DNA of 37,233 bases from Mycobacterium sp. (GCA_020438865.1 JAGQTU010000035.1:1-37233), one strand, 5' to 3'; positions 8,782-18,255 are shown, numbered from the stretch's first letter. The notes: a model not told the origin generated them from the sequence alone. Numbers and translations are program-made.

Positions 8782-9906
8782 ATGACTGCGGTACCGGAAG
8801 ACTTCGTCCCCGGCCTGGAGGGCGTGGTCGCGTTCACCACCGAGATCGCCGAGCCGGACAAGGACGGTGGGGCGCTGCGGTATCGCGGCGTCGACATCGA
8901 AGACCTGGTCCGGGATCGGGTCACCTTCGGCGATGTGTGGTCGCTGCTGGTCGACGGGCGGTTCGGCGAGGGTCTGCCACCGGCCGAGCCCTTTCCCCTG
9001 CCCATCCACACCGGCGATGTCCGGGTCGACGTGCAGGCCGGGCTGGCGATGCTGGCACCCATCTGGGGCTATGCGCCACTGCTCGACATCGACGACGAGA
9101 CCGCCCGCGAGCAGCTGGCGCGCGCGTCGGTGATGGCGCTGTCCTATGTCGCCCAGTCGGCGCGCGGCATCTACCAGCCCGCGGTGCCGCAGCGCGTCAT
9201 CGACGAATGTGCCACGGTCACAGAACGTTTCATGACCCGCTGGCAGGGCGATCCGGATCCGCGGCATGTGGAAGCGATCGACGCCTACTGGGTGTCGGCA
9301 GCCGAGCACGGCATGAACGCGTCGACCTTCACGGCGCGGGTGATCGCCTCCACCGGGGCCGACGTGGCCGCGGCGCTGTCCGGTGCCGTCGGCGCGATGA
9401 GCGGCCCCCTGCACGGCGGCGCCCCGGCCCGGGTGCTGCCGATGATCGAGGAGGTCGAGCGTTCCGGTGACGCCCGCACCGTGGTGCGGGGCATCCTGGA
9501 CCGCAAGGAGAAGCTGATGGGCTTCGGCCACCGGGTGTACCGGGCCGAGGACCCGCGGGCGCGGGTGTTACGCGCGACCGCCAGGCGCCTCGAAGCCCCC
9601 CGCTACGAGGTGGCCGCCCAGTTGGAGCAGGCGGCGCTGGCCGAACTGCGGGAGCGCCGCCCGGATCGGGCCATCGAGACCAACGTCGAATTCTGGGCCG
9701 CGGTGATCCTGGACTTCGCCCAGGTGCCCGCCTCGATGATGCCGGCGATGTTCACCTGCGGCCGCACGGCGGGCTGGTGTGCGCACATCCTCGAGCAGAA
9801 GCGGCTGGGCAAACTCGTGCGCCCGGCGGCCGTCTACGTGGGGCCGGCGCCGCGCGCACCGGAGTCGGTGGAGGGCTGGAACCGGATCGCGCATGTCGGC
9901 GTCTGA
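8782..9906 (+). CDS. citA: Citrate synthase 2 (CitA)
   Basis: A 374-residue short-form citrate synthase, distinct from GltA2 and matching the mycobacterial CitA (Rv0889c) type. Substrate-binding histidines are H176 in AAEHGMNAST, H211 in GPLHGGAP and H250 in MGFGHRVY. The position that holds the catalytic Asp in GltA2 (NVDYYTG) is E303 here (NVEFWAAV), so activity may differ. The start is ATG 8782. GAGAAT lies 6 bases upstream, a possible leaderless -10. Gene order places it divergent from pdxH. Likely role: alternative citrate or 2-methylcitrate synthase; which acyl-CoA is preferred cannot be read from sequence. Confidence 0.93.
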   Translation: MTAVPEDFVPGLEGVVAFTTEIAEPDKDGGALRYRGVDIEDLVRDRVTFGDVWSLLVDGRFGEGLPPAEPFPLPIHTGDVRVDVQAGLAMLAPIWGYAPLLDIDDETAREQLARASVMALSYVAQSARGIYQPAVPQRVIDECATVTERFMTRWQGDPDPRHVEAIDAYWVSAAEHGMNASTFTARVIASTGADVAAALSGAVGAMSGPLHGGAPARVLPMIEEVERSGDARTVVRGILDRKEKLMGFGHRVYRAEDPRARVLRATARRLEAPRYEVAAQLEQAALAELRERRPDRAIETNVEFWAAVILDFAQVPASMMPAMFTCGRTAGWCAHILEQKRLGKLVRPAAVYVGPAPRAPESVEGWNRIAHVGV

Positions 9907-9960
9907 TTCTGCCCCGGCCCGCCGGGACCGATGATTCCTTTCTCCCGGGTCGGTCAATAC

Positions 9961-9989
9961 GGGTAACGGCCCGTGGTGGGCCGCTACCC
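9961..9989 (+). terminator. Strong hairpin between citA and the VOC gene
   Basis: Bases 9961-9972 pair with 9978-9989 around a 5-base loop: GGGTA, one A-C mismatch, then CGGCCC against GGGCCG. This gives 11 pairs, most of them G-C. No T-run follows, which is normal for mycobacterial terminators. It ends only a few bases before the Shine-Dalgarno GAGGAGG of the next gene, so it could instead be a leader element of that gene. Confidence 0.45.
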
Positions 9990-10006
9990 AACCCGAGGAG
10001 GCTCAG

Positions 10007-10456
10007 ATGGCGATCGATGTCCAGCCCGCACTGTCACCCCACCTCGTCGTCGATGACGCCAACGCGGCGATCGACTTCTATGTCAAGGCGTTCGGCGCCG
10101 TCGAGATGGGCCGGGTCCCACGCCAGGACGGCAAGCTGATCCACGGCGCCGTGCAGATCGACGGCTCGCTCGTGATGCTCGCCGACGACTTCCCGGAGAT
10201 GAGCGACGGCAAGTCGATGACACCGAAAGCCCTTGGCGGAACGCCGGTCACGATTCACCTCACCGTGACCGACGTCGACAGCCGCTTCCGGCGGGCGGTC
10301 GACGCCGGCGCCACGGTGGTGATGCCGTTGGAGGATCAGTTCTGGGGTGATCGCTACGGCGTGGTGCGCGACCCGTTCGGACATCAGTGGTCACTGGGCC
10401 AGCCGGTACGCGAGGTCAGCACCGAGGAACTCCGGCAGGCCGTCAGCCGGATGTGA
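10007..10456 (+). CDS. VOC/glyoxalase-superfamily protein, PhnB-like
   Basis: 149 residues, a single vicinal-oxygen-chelate chain of the PhnB/YdcG-like group. Markers are PHLVVDDANAAIDFYVKAFG at the N terminus, IDGSLVMLADD, LTVTDVDSRFRRAVDAGAT and RYGVVRDPFGHQW near the end. Members include glyoxalases, bleomycin-binding proteins and dioxygenases, and many are uncharacterised; the reaction is unknown here. The start is supported by GAGGAGG 6 bases upstream of ATG 10007. It is convergent with fprB, 16 bases apart. The corresponding gene (Rv0887c type) occupies the same place in M. tuberculosis. Confidence 0.85.
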   Translation: MAIDVQPALSPHLVVDDANAAIDFYVKAFGAVEMGRVPRQDGKLIHGAVQIDGSLVMLADDFPEMSDGKSMTPKALGGTPVTIHLTVTDVDSRFRRAVDAGATVVMPLEDQFWGDRYGVVRDPFGHQWSLGQPVREVSTEELRQAVSRM

Positions 10457-10472
10457 TGGTCAGCCGACGGTC

Positions 10473-12167
10473 CTACCGGCGAAGGCCTGCCCGCAGTCGG
10501 GTGGCGATCGAGGGTTCGGCCGTTGCCGCGGCGGCGACCATGTCGGGCACCGTGGTGAACTTGGTTCGGGGCCGCCCGGCGGCCTCACCGCGGAGGCGTT
10601 CGGCGGCGTCGATGGCGCGCCAGCCGGCCGCGTCCACCGCGTCCGGGCGGCGCCCCCGGATCAACTTGTTCAACGCGGCCGGGCCGGCGACCGGATCGCC
10701 GAGCCGATCCGCGTTGAAGTCGTCGACCAGCGCCGAAACCGTCTGCATCGCACAGGATTTGTTGGTGCCGATGAACCCGGTGGGGCCGCGCTTGATCCAG
10801 CCGGCTACGTACACACCGGGCACCGGCCGGCCAGTGCCGGGGTCGATCACACGGCCGCCGGTGTTGGGAACGACGTTCGCGTCGTCGTCGAACGGAAGGC
10901 CGGGGACCGGCTTACCGCGGTAGCCGATGGAGGTGAGCACCATCCCGGTGTCCAGGTGCACCGGTTCGCCGGTTCCGGTACGCCGGAACTCAATGCCTTG
11001 CACCCGGTCGGCACCGAGGACGCGGTGCGGTGTCAGCAAGTAGGCCAACCGAATTCGCGGACGCGGGGACGGTTCGCCGGAGTCGGGGAGTTTGGCCAGG
11101 ATCTCCAGCTTGGCCCGCGTAGCGGCGTCGTCGACGACTTCGCGGTCGCGCTGGACCCGCTCCCGATCGGCGGCGTCGAGCACCACTGTGGCGGTCGCGG
11201 TCAGGCCGATCAGCTCGGGCAGGGTGAACGCGGAGGCGGCCGGGCCGCGGCGGGCGGCGATGACGACCTCGCGGACCGACGAGTCGCGCAGGGCCGTCAG
11301 GGCGGCCGACGAGATGTCGGTGCGCGCAAGGTCATCGGGATCGGTGGTGAGGATCCGGGCGACGTCGAGTGCGACGTTGCCGTTGCCGATCACCACCACC
11401 CGCGGGTGGCCGAGGTCGACGGGCAACTGCGCGAAGTCGGGATGGCCGTTGATCCATGCGACGGTCTCGGTCGCGGTGCCGGCACCGGGCAGCGTCATAC
11501 CCTCGATGTCGAGCCGGCGATCATCCGGCGCGCCGACCGCATACAGCACCGCGTGGTGGTGGGCCAGTAACTCGGCGTGCATCACGTGGGTACCGACCTC
11601 GACGTTGAGGTAGAAGGTGAATCCCCGGCGGCGGCTGATCCGGTCGAACAACCGGATGACGCCCTTGGTGTTCTGATGGTCCGGCGCGACACCGGCCCGG
11701 ACCAGGCCGTACGGGGTCGGCAGTTTCTCGAAAACGTTGACCCGCACTCCCTTTTGGGTCAGCAGCTCGTCGGCGGCGTACATCGCCGCAGGTCCCGAAC
11801 CCACGACCGCCACCGTCAGCGGCGCGGCTCCGCGGCGCGGCTTCGGCGCGGGGAGCACCGGCGCGAGCTTGGAGGTCGGCGGCAGCTTCACGTCGTCGGG
11901 CCGGTCGGGGTAGCGGGCGGCATAGTAGGCGGAGTTGACGGCGATGAACGGCCGCTGGTGCGGGGTCAGTCTTGTTTCCGGTGCGATCGCGCCGACCGGG
12001 CAGGCGCTGACGCAGGCACCACAGTCGACACACGCCACCGGGTCGATGTAGAGCATCTCCGCCGTGGCGAACCCGGGCTCGTCCGGAGACGGGTGGATGC
12101 AGTTGACCGGGCAGGCGTAGACACATGACCCGTCGCTGCAGCACGACTGGGTGATGACATGTGGCAT
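10473..12167 (-). CDS. fprB: Ferredoxin-ferredoxin/NADP+ reductase fusion, FprB
   Basis: 564 residues. The N-terminal ferredoxin part has two cysteine groups: C10, C15, C19, C23 (with C9 adjacent) and C46, C49, C52, C56, the latter in the classic CxxCxxCxxxCP arrangement. They probably bind two Fe-S clusters. The rest is an adrenodoxin-reductase-like flavoprotein with the FAD motif VVGSGPAAMYAADEL (123 on) and the NADPH motif VVIGNGNVALDVARIL (261 on), ending in the family signature GWIKRGPTGFIGTNK. The protein passes electrons from NADPH through FAD to its own Fe-S centres and then to a partner. It lies 19 bases downstream of the diiron oxygenase gene on the same strand, which makes that enzyme the likely electron acceptor. 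Confidence 0.95.
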   Translation of the reverse strand: MPHVITQSCCSDGSCVYACPVNCIHPSPDEPGFATAEMLYIDPVACVDCGACVSACPVGAIAPETRLTPHQRPFIAVNSAYYAARYPDRPDDVKLPPTSKLAPVLPAPKPRRGAAPLTVAVVGSGPAAMYAADELLTQKGVRVNVFEKLPTPYGLVRAGVAPDHQNTKGVIRLFDRISRRRGFTFYLNVEVGTHVMHAELLAHHHAVLYAVGAPDDRRLDIEGMTLPGAGTATETVAWINGHPDFAQLPVDLGHPRVVVIGNGNVALDVARILTTDPDDLARTDISSAALTALRDSSVREVVIAARRGPAASAFTLPELIGLTATATVVLDAADRERVQRDREVVDDAATRAKLEILAKLPDSGEPSPRPRIRLAYLLTPHRVLGADRVQGIEFRRTGTGEPVHLDTGMVLTSIGYRGKPVPGLPFDDDANVVPNTGGRVIDPGTGRPVPGVYVAGWIKRGPTGFIGTNKSCAMQTVSALVDDFNADRLGDPVAGPAALNKLIRGRRPDAVDAAGWRAIDAAERLRGEAAGRPRTKFTTVPDMVAAAATAEPSIATRLRAGLRR

Positions 12168-12186
12168 AGGCGTGGGGCGCCGGACG

Positions 12187-13203
12187 CTAGGCGGCGCTGA
12201 CGACGTGCCGGCGCTGCGGCTCGCTGCGGTAACGACTGGGAGGCCCGTCGATCTTGCAGATCCGCCACATGATCTTCGCGGCCGGGTTCATGAGTTTGGT
12301 GTCGTAGCAGAGCATCCGGACGTCGGCGAACATGTCGCGCAGCAGCTGCCGGGATTCCGGCGCGCGGAAGAACAGTTCCTTGCGGACCTCGCGCGGGATG
12401 TCGAACCGCCGGAAGAAGCTGCGCGGCGGCACGATGATCGCCTGGCACAACACCCGCATGATGATCGGCACGTGCAGCGAGAGCCAGAACCGCTTGCGGG
12501 CCCGCATGTAGGGCAGGCGCTTGCGCAGGTACTCGTGCGCGAACGAGATGTGGCGGGCTTCCTCGGCGACGTGGATGGCCATCACCCGCTCCATGATGGG
12601 GTGCAGGTTCTTGCCCTCGCGCAGCACGTTCTTCTGGGTGTGATCGATGGGCTCCTCGCCGGCGAGCACCCCGAAGAAGAAGGGCACCGGCAGCGGCCCG
12701 GCGATCAGCGGGATGAACGGGGAGAGCCAGCGCAGCAGGCGCGGCATGCCCGGCACGTCGGCGCCGATGTGGTTCACCATCTCCTGGAACATCATGGTGT
12801 GGTTGCACTCTTCGACCGACTCGTGCAGGCAGTACCGGTATTCCGGCGAGCCGTTGGGCACCCAGAACGAGTAGTTCATCAGACCGCGGATCAGGATCGA
12901 TTCGAAGTGCAGACCTACCTTGGCGACGTTGGCCTGGCGCCACTTGCCGATCTCGATCTGCCGTTCCACCGATTGCGACCGGTACCACTCGTGGTGGCCC
13001 AGTGGGTCGCTGTCGGGCAGAATCCAGCGCTCGTCGTCGTCGACGACCGCGAACTCCGGCGACTTCCAGTCGATGTCGGTGTACGGGTTGAAGTTTCTCC
13101 GCACCGAGCCGTCGGACAGGGTCTCGAGCATGTCCACGTAGGCGGCGTCGTCGCGAACCTCCATGTTGCGCCGCCAGCGCTTGATGAGCTTGGTCCTCGC
13201 CAT
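12187..13203 (-). CDS. AurF-family diiron oxygenase
   Basis: 338 residues from ATG 13203, which has a perfect AGGAGG 7 bases upstream; the longer frame to 13266 lacks this support. The metal-ligand pattern of the p-aminobenzoate N-oxygenase AurF can be placed in full: E101, E132 and H135 (ECNH), E184 (E183 adjacent), H211, E215 and H218 (HVAEEARH), with spacing close to that in AurF. The family activates O2 at a carboxylate-bridged di-iron centre to oxidise amines to nitro compounds or carry out hydroxylations. The substrate here is unknown. The gene directly precedes fprB, a likely electron donor, in one transcription unit. The same pair exists in M. tuberculosis (Rv0885-Rv0886). Confidence 0.87.
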   Translation of the reverse strand: MARTKLIKRWRRNMEVRDDAAYVDMLETLSDGSVRRNFNPYTDIDWKSPEFAVVDDDERWILPDSDPLGHHEWYRSQSVERQIEIGKWRQANVAKVGLHFESILIRGLMNYSFWVPNGSPEYRYCLHESVEECNHTMMFQEMVNHIGADVPGMPRLLRWLSPFIPLIAGPLPVPFFFGVLAGEEPIDHTQKNVLREGKNLHPIMERVMAIHVAEEARHISFAHEYLRKRLPYMRARKRFWLSLHVPIIMRVLCQAIIVPPRSFFRRFDIPREVRKELFFRAPESRQLLRDMFADVRMLCYDTKLMNPAAKIMWRICKIDGPPSRYRSEPQRRHVVSAA

Positions 13204-13331
13204 TGACACGCCTCCTGTGAGGTTTACATTCGGGCGGTTGATGTACAACGGTACCGCAGGTATCACCTAACTGTCCATACCCCGATCATTCGCCTGCCGA
13301 ACCTCGATTTCGGCTCTCAGCATGCTGCTCC

Positions 13332-14459
<1,128 letters not shown>

Positions 14460-14509
14460 CCGTCTCGCCGGGCCAGCGTGTCCTCCCCGTTATCTTTCCC
14501 GGGCTGAGT

Positions 14510-14515
14510 TAAAGT
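14510..14515 (+). promoter_or_regulatory. Candidate -10 box of sepH
   Basis: TAAAGT fits TANNNT. A transcript starting about 7 bases later would carry AAGGAGG (14523-14529) as its ribosome site, 5 bases before ATG 14535. TATCTT at 14491 is an alternative. Confidence 0.4.
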
Positions 14516-14534
14516 CCCGACGAAGGAGGTCGAC

Positions 14535-15305
14535 ATGCGGGAACTCACGGTGATCGGGCTCGATGTCGACGGAAAATACGTCATCTGCGAAGGCCTCGAC
14601 CCGGCCGACAAGTTCGGCGTGCCCGTAGACGACCGGCTCCGTGCGGCAGTGCGCGGCGATCGGCCCCGGTCGGGCCAGAACCCCAAGGACAACGAGGTCA
14701 AGACGGTGTTGCGGCCCAGAGACATCCAGGCCCGGATCCGGGCCGGCGCATCCGTCGAGCAGATCGCCGAATCCTCCGGCACCGACATCTCAAAGATCGA
14801 GCGCTTCGCCCATCCGGTTCTGCTGGAACGCCAGCGCGCCGCCGAACTGGCCACCGCCGCACATCCCGTGCTGCCCGACGGCCCGGCGGTCCTGACGCTG
14901 TTGGAGACCATCACCACCGCGCTGGTCGCCCGCGGCCTCGACCCGGACGCGACGACGTGGGACGCGTGGCGCAACGAGGACGGTCGCTGGACGGTGCAGA
15001 TGTCGTGGCAGGCCGGCCGGTCCGACAATGTCGCCCACTTCCGGTTCACCCCGGGCGCCCACGGCGGCACGGTCACCGCGGTCGACGACAGCGCCAGCGA
15101 GTTGATCAACCCGAACTTCGAACGGCCGCTGCGTCCGGTCGCCCCGATCGCGCAGCTGGAACTCGAGGTGCCCGCCGCGCCGGAGCTGCCGGACGCCGAG
15201 CCCGAGCCCGAAGCCCCCGCCCGCACCAAGCGCGGCAAGGGCAAGCCCCCGGTCCCGGCCTGGGAGGACGTCCTGCTCGGGGTGCGCTCCAGCGGCGAGC
15301 GCTGA
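14535..15305 (+). CDS. sepH: Septation protein SepH
   Basis: 256 residues. The N-terminal DUF3071 domain begins MRELTVIGLDVDGKYVIC and contains a helix-turn-helix (RPRDIQARIRAGASVEQIAE then SGTDISKIERFAHPVLLER, about residues 60-98). A less ordered linker rich in Pro, Glu and Ala follows, then a basic C-terminal end with PAWEDVLLGVR. SepH proteins of actinobacteria bind FtsZ and promote its assembly into filaments at the division septum; the conserved short C-terminal motif after a disordered linker is typical. The start is fixed by AAGGAGG 5 bases upstream. It follows serC by 75 bases, in the same neighbourhood as Rv0883c. Confidence 0.9.
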   Translation: MRELTVIGLDVDGKYVICEGLDPADKFGVPVDDRLRAAVRGDRPRSGQNPKDNEVKTVLRPRDIQARIRAGASVEQIAESSGTDISKIERFAHPVLLERQRAAELATAAHPVLPDGPAVLTLLETITTALVARGLDPDATTWDAWRNEDGRWTVQMSWQAGRSDNVAHFRFTPGAHGGTVTAVDDSASELINPNFERPLRPVAPIAQLELEVPAAPELPDAEPEPEAPARTKRGKGKPPVPAWEDVLLGVRSSGER

Positions 15306-15308
15306 CCG

Positions 15309-15581
15309 TCAGCCGTTGACGGCGAGGGCCAGCAGCGTGAGCCAGCCGCCGGCCACTCCGATGCCGGCCCCGAGCACGAACCATCGCCGAACCGGTATCT
15401 GACGCCAGCCCCACAGGGTGGGCGCCAGACCGCCGACGGCCACCAGGTTGAGGCCGACCGCCACCAGCGGGTGCACCCGGATCATGCCGAGGCTCAACAC
15501 AACGATGGCGGCACCGGTGACGGCCGCGACAAATCCGGCGACCGTCAGGCCCGTCCCCCACGGTGTCGGTTCCTCCGTCAC
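15309..15581 (-). CDS. DUF2537 small membrane protein
   Basis: A 90-residue protein with three hydrophobic segments (TGLTVAGFVAAVTGAAIVVL; PLVAVGLNLVAVGGLAPTLW; FVLGAGIGVAGGWLTLLALA) recognised as DUF2537 (Rv0882 type). Function unknown. The GTG start at 15581 lies six bases after a perfect TAGGCT -10 box located across the end of the upstream methyltransferase gene, so it can be transcribed separately and without a leader. It is convergent with sepH, 3 bases apart. Confidence 0.8.
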   Translation of the reverse strand: MTEEPTPWGTGLTVAGFVAAVTGAAIVVLSLGMIRVHPLVAVGLNLVAVGGLAPTLWGWRQIPVRRWFVLGAGIGVAGGWLTLLALAVNG

Positions 15582-15587
15582 ACGAGC

Positions 15588-15593
15588 AGCCTA
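15588..15593 (-). promoter_or_regulatory. Leaderless -10 box of the DUF2537 gene
   Basis: On the minus strand TAGGCT is followed by 6 bases and the GTG at 15581. Its first three bases are also the TAG stop codon of the upstream methyltransferase gene. Same hexamer and spacing as at serC. Confidence 0.65.
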
Positions 15594-16436
15594 TCGAGCC
15601 GACCTGACCCGCTCGTAGAAGGCGAGGGCCGCGGCGGTGGCGACATTGAGCGAGTCGGTGCCGCGCGACATCGGGACGCGCACCCGCACATCGCAGGCCC
15701 GCATCGCGGTCTCGGTCAGGCCCGGCCCCTCCGCACCGAGCAGCACGGCCACCTTGTGGTCGGCGAGCCCGTCCATCACCTCGGCGAGCGTGGCCGCCCG
15801 GGGCTTCGGTGTCATGGCCAGCAGGCGGAAGCCGTGCTGACGCAGGTCGGTCAGATCGGCCGGCCAATGCCCGGCCCGCGCGAAGGGCACCAGCAGGGCG
15901 TGGCCCATCGACACCCGCACGGCGCGGCGGTAGAGCGGATCGGCACACCCGGCGCCGAAGACCACCGCGTCGACACCGAGGCCGGCGGCGTTGCGGAAGA
16001 TCGAACCGAGGTTCTCGTGGTCGTTGACCCCTTCGAGAACCGCCACCGTGCGCGCGCCGTCGAGCACCTGCGGCACGGACAACTCCGGCGCCCGGCGCGC
16101 CGCGCCCAACACCCCGCGATTCAGGTGGAACCCGACGACCTGCGCCATCACCTCCGCGGAGGCCCGGTAGAACGGGACGCCCACCCCGGTGAGGTCCACG
16201 GCGAGTTCCCCCAGCCGGCGCTCGGTACCCAGAAAGGCGTGCGGGGCGAACCGCGACGCCAGCATCCGCTGCGCCACCAGCACACCCTCGGCGATCACCA
16301 GACCCTTGCCCGTGGGCAGGTCGGGTCTGCGGTCGACGCTGTTCAGATCACGGAAGTCGTCGACCCGCGGGTCGGCGGGGTCGGTGACGTCGATGACCTC
16401 GATGCCATCGGAACTACCGGAAGTGTTGCGGCTCAT
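15591..16436 (-). CDS. SpoU/TrmH-family RNA 2'-O-methyltransferase
   Basis: 281 residues from ATG 16436. The N-terminal substrate-binding part contains VIAEGVLVAQRMLASRF. The C-terminal SPOUT knot domain shows the three family motifs: VLEGVNDHENLGSIFRNAA (motif 1), VAVLLGAEGPGLT (motif 2) and VPMSRGTDSLNVATAAA (motif 3), which form the trefoil knot that binds S-adenosylmethionine. It methylates a ribose 2'-hydroxyl in tRNA or rRNA; the exact nucleotide cannot be told. The open frame continues to 16883 without a better start and would run into the divergent DUF2530 gene. It corresponds to Rv0881. Confidence 0.9.
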   Translation of the reverse strand: MSRNTSGSSDGIEVIDVTDPADPRVDDFRDLNSVDRRPDLPTGKGLVIAEGVLVAQRMLASRFAPHAFLGTERRLGELAVDLTGVGVPFYRASAEVMAQVVGFHLNRGVLGAARRAPELSVPQVLDGARTVAVLEGVNDHENLGSIFRNAAGLGVDAVVFGAGCADPLYRRAVRVSMGHALLVPFARAGHWPADLTDLRQHGFRLLAMTPKPRAATLAEVMDGLADHKVAVLLGAEGPGLTETAMRACDVRVRVPMSRGTDSLNVATAAALAFYERVRSAR

Positions 16437-16559
16437 GCTTTTTCGTCGATGATCGGGGTCATCGGACCTTCCTTCACCAGTTCGCCGCCGTCCGTCCCGA
16501 CGCGGCCGTTGCCGACGGCAACAGTCAACGTACCCGGTCCCGCCGCGGCACCCATGGGT

Positions 16560-16565
16560 TAGGTT
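16560..16565 (+). promoter_or_regulatory. -10 box of the DUF2530 gene
   Basis: TAGGTT (TANNNT) lies 8 bases before ATG 16574, consistent with a leaderless or nearly leaderless start. No Shine-Dalgarno precedes the ATG. Confidence 0.55.
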
Positions 16566-16573
16566 GGACGGCA

Positions 16574-16858
16574 ATGCCTTCCGACGCACCCGAACCACAA
16601 CCGCCGGCGCTGCCCGCGGCGCTGCTGGAACCGTGGCCGGTGATCGCCGCCGGCGCGGCGCTGTGGGCGCTGGCCACGATCGCCGCGTTCGCGGTTCCCG
16701 CCCTGGAAGGGTGGCGTCCCATCGCGGTGGCCGGACTCGGCGTCGGGGTGCTCGGCACGTCGATCTTCCTGTGGCAACGCGCCGCCGCCCGGCGCGGCGT
16801 GCGGGGCGCCCAGACCGGGCTGCAACAACGCGCCGAACCAGACCGCAACCAGCACTGA
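16574..16858 (+). CDS. DUF2530 small membrane protein
   Basis: 94 residues with two transmembrane helices (WPVIAAGAALWALATIAAFA; PIAVAGLGVGVLGTSIFLWQ), a Pro-rich cytoplasmic start and a basic C-terminal tail. It matches DUF2530 (Rv0879c type). No function is known. The next gene, an SRPBCC protein, begins 15 bases after its stop, so the two probably share a transcript. Confidence 0.8.
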   Translation: MPSDAPEPQPPALPAALLEPWPVIAAGAALWALATIAAFAVPALEGWRPIAVAGLGVGVLGTSIFLWQRAAARRGVRGAQTGLQQRAEPDRNQH

Positions 16859-16873
16859 ACAAAGGAGAAACCC

Positions 16874-17329
16874 ATGGCGGCACCGCTACTGCAGGCAGAG
16901 ATCGAGATCAACGCGCCGGTGACCAAGGTGTGGAGCCTGGTCTCCGACCTGAGCCGGATGCCGCAGTGGAGCCCGCAGTGCCGGCTGATGAAGGCACTCG
17001 GTCCGGTGCGGCCGGGCACCCGCACCGTCAATCTCAACCGCCGCAACAACCTGTTCTGGCCGACGACGTCGACGATCACCGAGGTGATCCCGGAGCGCAA
17101 GCTCGCCTTCCGGGTCAACGCCAACAACACGGTGTGGAGCTACGAACTCGAGCCGACGCCGACCGGAACCCGGGTGGTGGAGACCCGCCACGCCGAGAAC
17201 GGTGTGAAGGCGGTGTCGACCATGACGGTCAACGCGGTGCTCGGTGGCGTGTCCAGCTTCGAGCAGGAACTCGTCGAGGGGATGAACACGTCGCTGGCCC
17301 GCATCAAGGCGGCCGCCGAGGGAAGTTAG
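16874..17329 (+). CDS. SRPBCC-family (polyketide cyclase/START-like) protein
   Basis: 151 residues with the SRPBCC fold: a hydrophobic-ligand pocket formed by a helix over a beta sheet. Markers are AEIEINAPVTKVWSLVSDL at the N terminus, RMPQWSPQCR, and a long C-terminal helix. Members bind or transfer lipids and aromatic intermediates; no ligand can be assigned. AAGGAG 7 bases before the ATG supports the start. Its stop overlaps that of the convergent DUF3027 gene by 4 bases. Confidence 0.85.
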   Translation: MAAPLLQAEIEINAPVTKVWSLVSDLSRMPQWSPQCRLMKALGPVRPGTRTVNLNRRNNLFWPTTSTITEVIPERKLAFRVNANNTVWSYELEPTPTGTRVVETRHAENGVKAVSTMTVNAVLGGVSSFEQELVEGMNTSLARIKAAAEGS

Positions 17330-18255
17330 GGCTCGACCGGGTCGGCCGGCGCGGTCTCGACGGTCTCCGCCGACGGGGCGACGTTAGCCGCCACCTCTAC
17401 CTCTTCGGGCGCCACCTCGACCACCTCGACCTCGGCCGGCTCGACCTCAGCGGTAGCCGTCGCGACCAGGTCGGCGGCGGCGAGGACCTCTACCACGCCG
17501 TCGTCATAGGGCTCGTACATCGGCGATCCGGCCCCGGCGGGCGCCGGGGTGTCGGAGTGCGCCCCGCAACCGTATTCGAAGTCCACGACGTGACCGTCGG
17601 CGGACAACTCGTTGCAGCACACCCCGAACATGGTGCCCAGCACCCCGGCCAGCGGAACCATGAAGCCACAGTCGCGGCAGGCCCGCTTGGTCGCCCGCGC
17701 CATCGGCGCACCGGGACCGTGATCGCCGTCGTGCCAGCGCTCGGCGGTGTCGGCCCGGCCCCACGGGCCCAGTACCTGCCTGCGGCCCAGGCCGATCTCG
17801 ACGGCGAGGTCGTCGAACGCGGCGTCGCCGCTTGCGGTGTATCCGGGCACCAGCCGGGGATCATCCGGTGGCGGCGCCAGCAGATCGCCCGGACCGAGGT
17901 CACCGGCGCGGACCCGGTTCTCCCACGGCACCCAGCCCGGAGCCAGCAGCGCCGTCGGCCCCGGGACCAGCACCACCTCGCTGATGGTGGCATGGTCGGC
18001 ACCCGGGTGGGCGGCCACCACGGCCGCCCACTGCCAGCCCTGATAGCCGGGCAGCTTGGCCAGGAAGCGATGGGTGGCCGCGGTCTCATCCTCGAAACTG
18101 ACACCGAGGTACTCCCCGACCGTGTCGCCGCTGAACTCCACGATGGCCTGCCGGGCCAGCTCACTCGCATCGGTGAGAATGGCGGCCACCGCCTCCGACG
18201 GCCGGGCCGGGGCGGCCTCCGCCGACGGATGCGGGGATTCGATCTGGCTGTTCAT
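17326..18255 (-). CDS. DUF3027 protein with zinc-ribbon-like cysteines
   Basis: 309 residues from ATG 18255, a DUF3027 family member (Rv0877 type) of unknown function. The central domain includes WQWAAVVAAHPGADHATISE and the WVPWENRVRAGDLGPGDLL segment. A likely zinc site is formed by C193 and C196 (CRDC), C213 and C214, and C230 with H233. The last ~60 residues are acidic and Ala/Val/Glu-rich, probably disordered. The frame is open to 18336, but that would run into the divergent MFS promoter. It ends on top of the SRPBCC stop codon. Confidence 0.83.
   Translation of the reverse strand: MNSQIESPHPSAEAAPARPSEAVAAILTDASELARQAIVEFSGDTVGEYLGVSFEDETAATHRFLAKLPGYQGWQWAAVVAAHPGADHATISEVVLVPGPTALLAPGWVPWENRVRAGDLGPGDLLAPPPDDPRLVPGYTASGDAAFDDLAVEIGLGRRQVLGPWGRADTAERWHDGDHGPGAPMARATKRACRDCGFMVPLAGVLGTMFGVCCNELSADGHVVDFEYGCGAHSDTPAPAGAGSPMYEPYDDGVVEVLAAADLVATATAEVEPAEVEVVEVAPEEVEVAANVAPSAETVETAPADPVEP

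Noticed and set aside
10347-11570. A 407-codon open frame antisense to fprB
   Set aside because: It overlaps the strongly supported FprB reading frame and has no family features.
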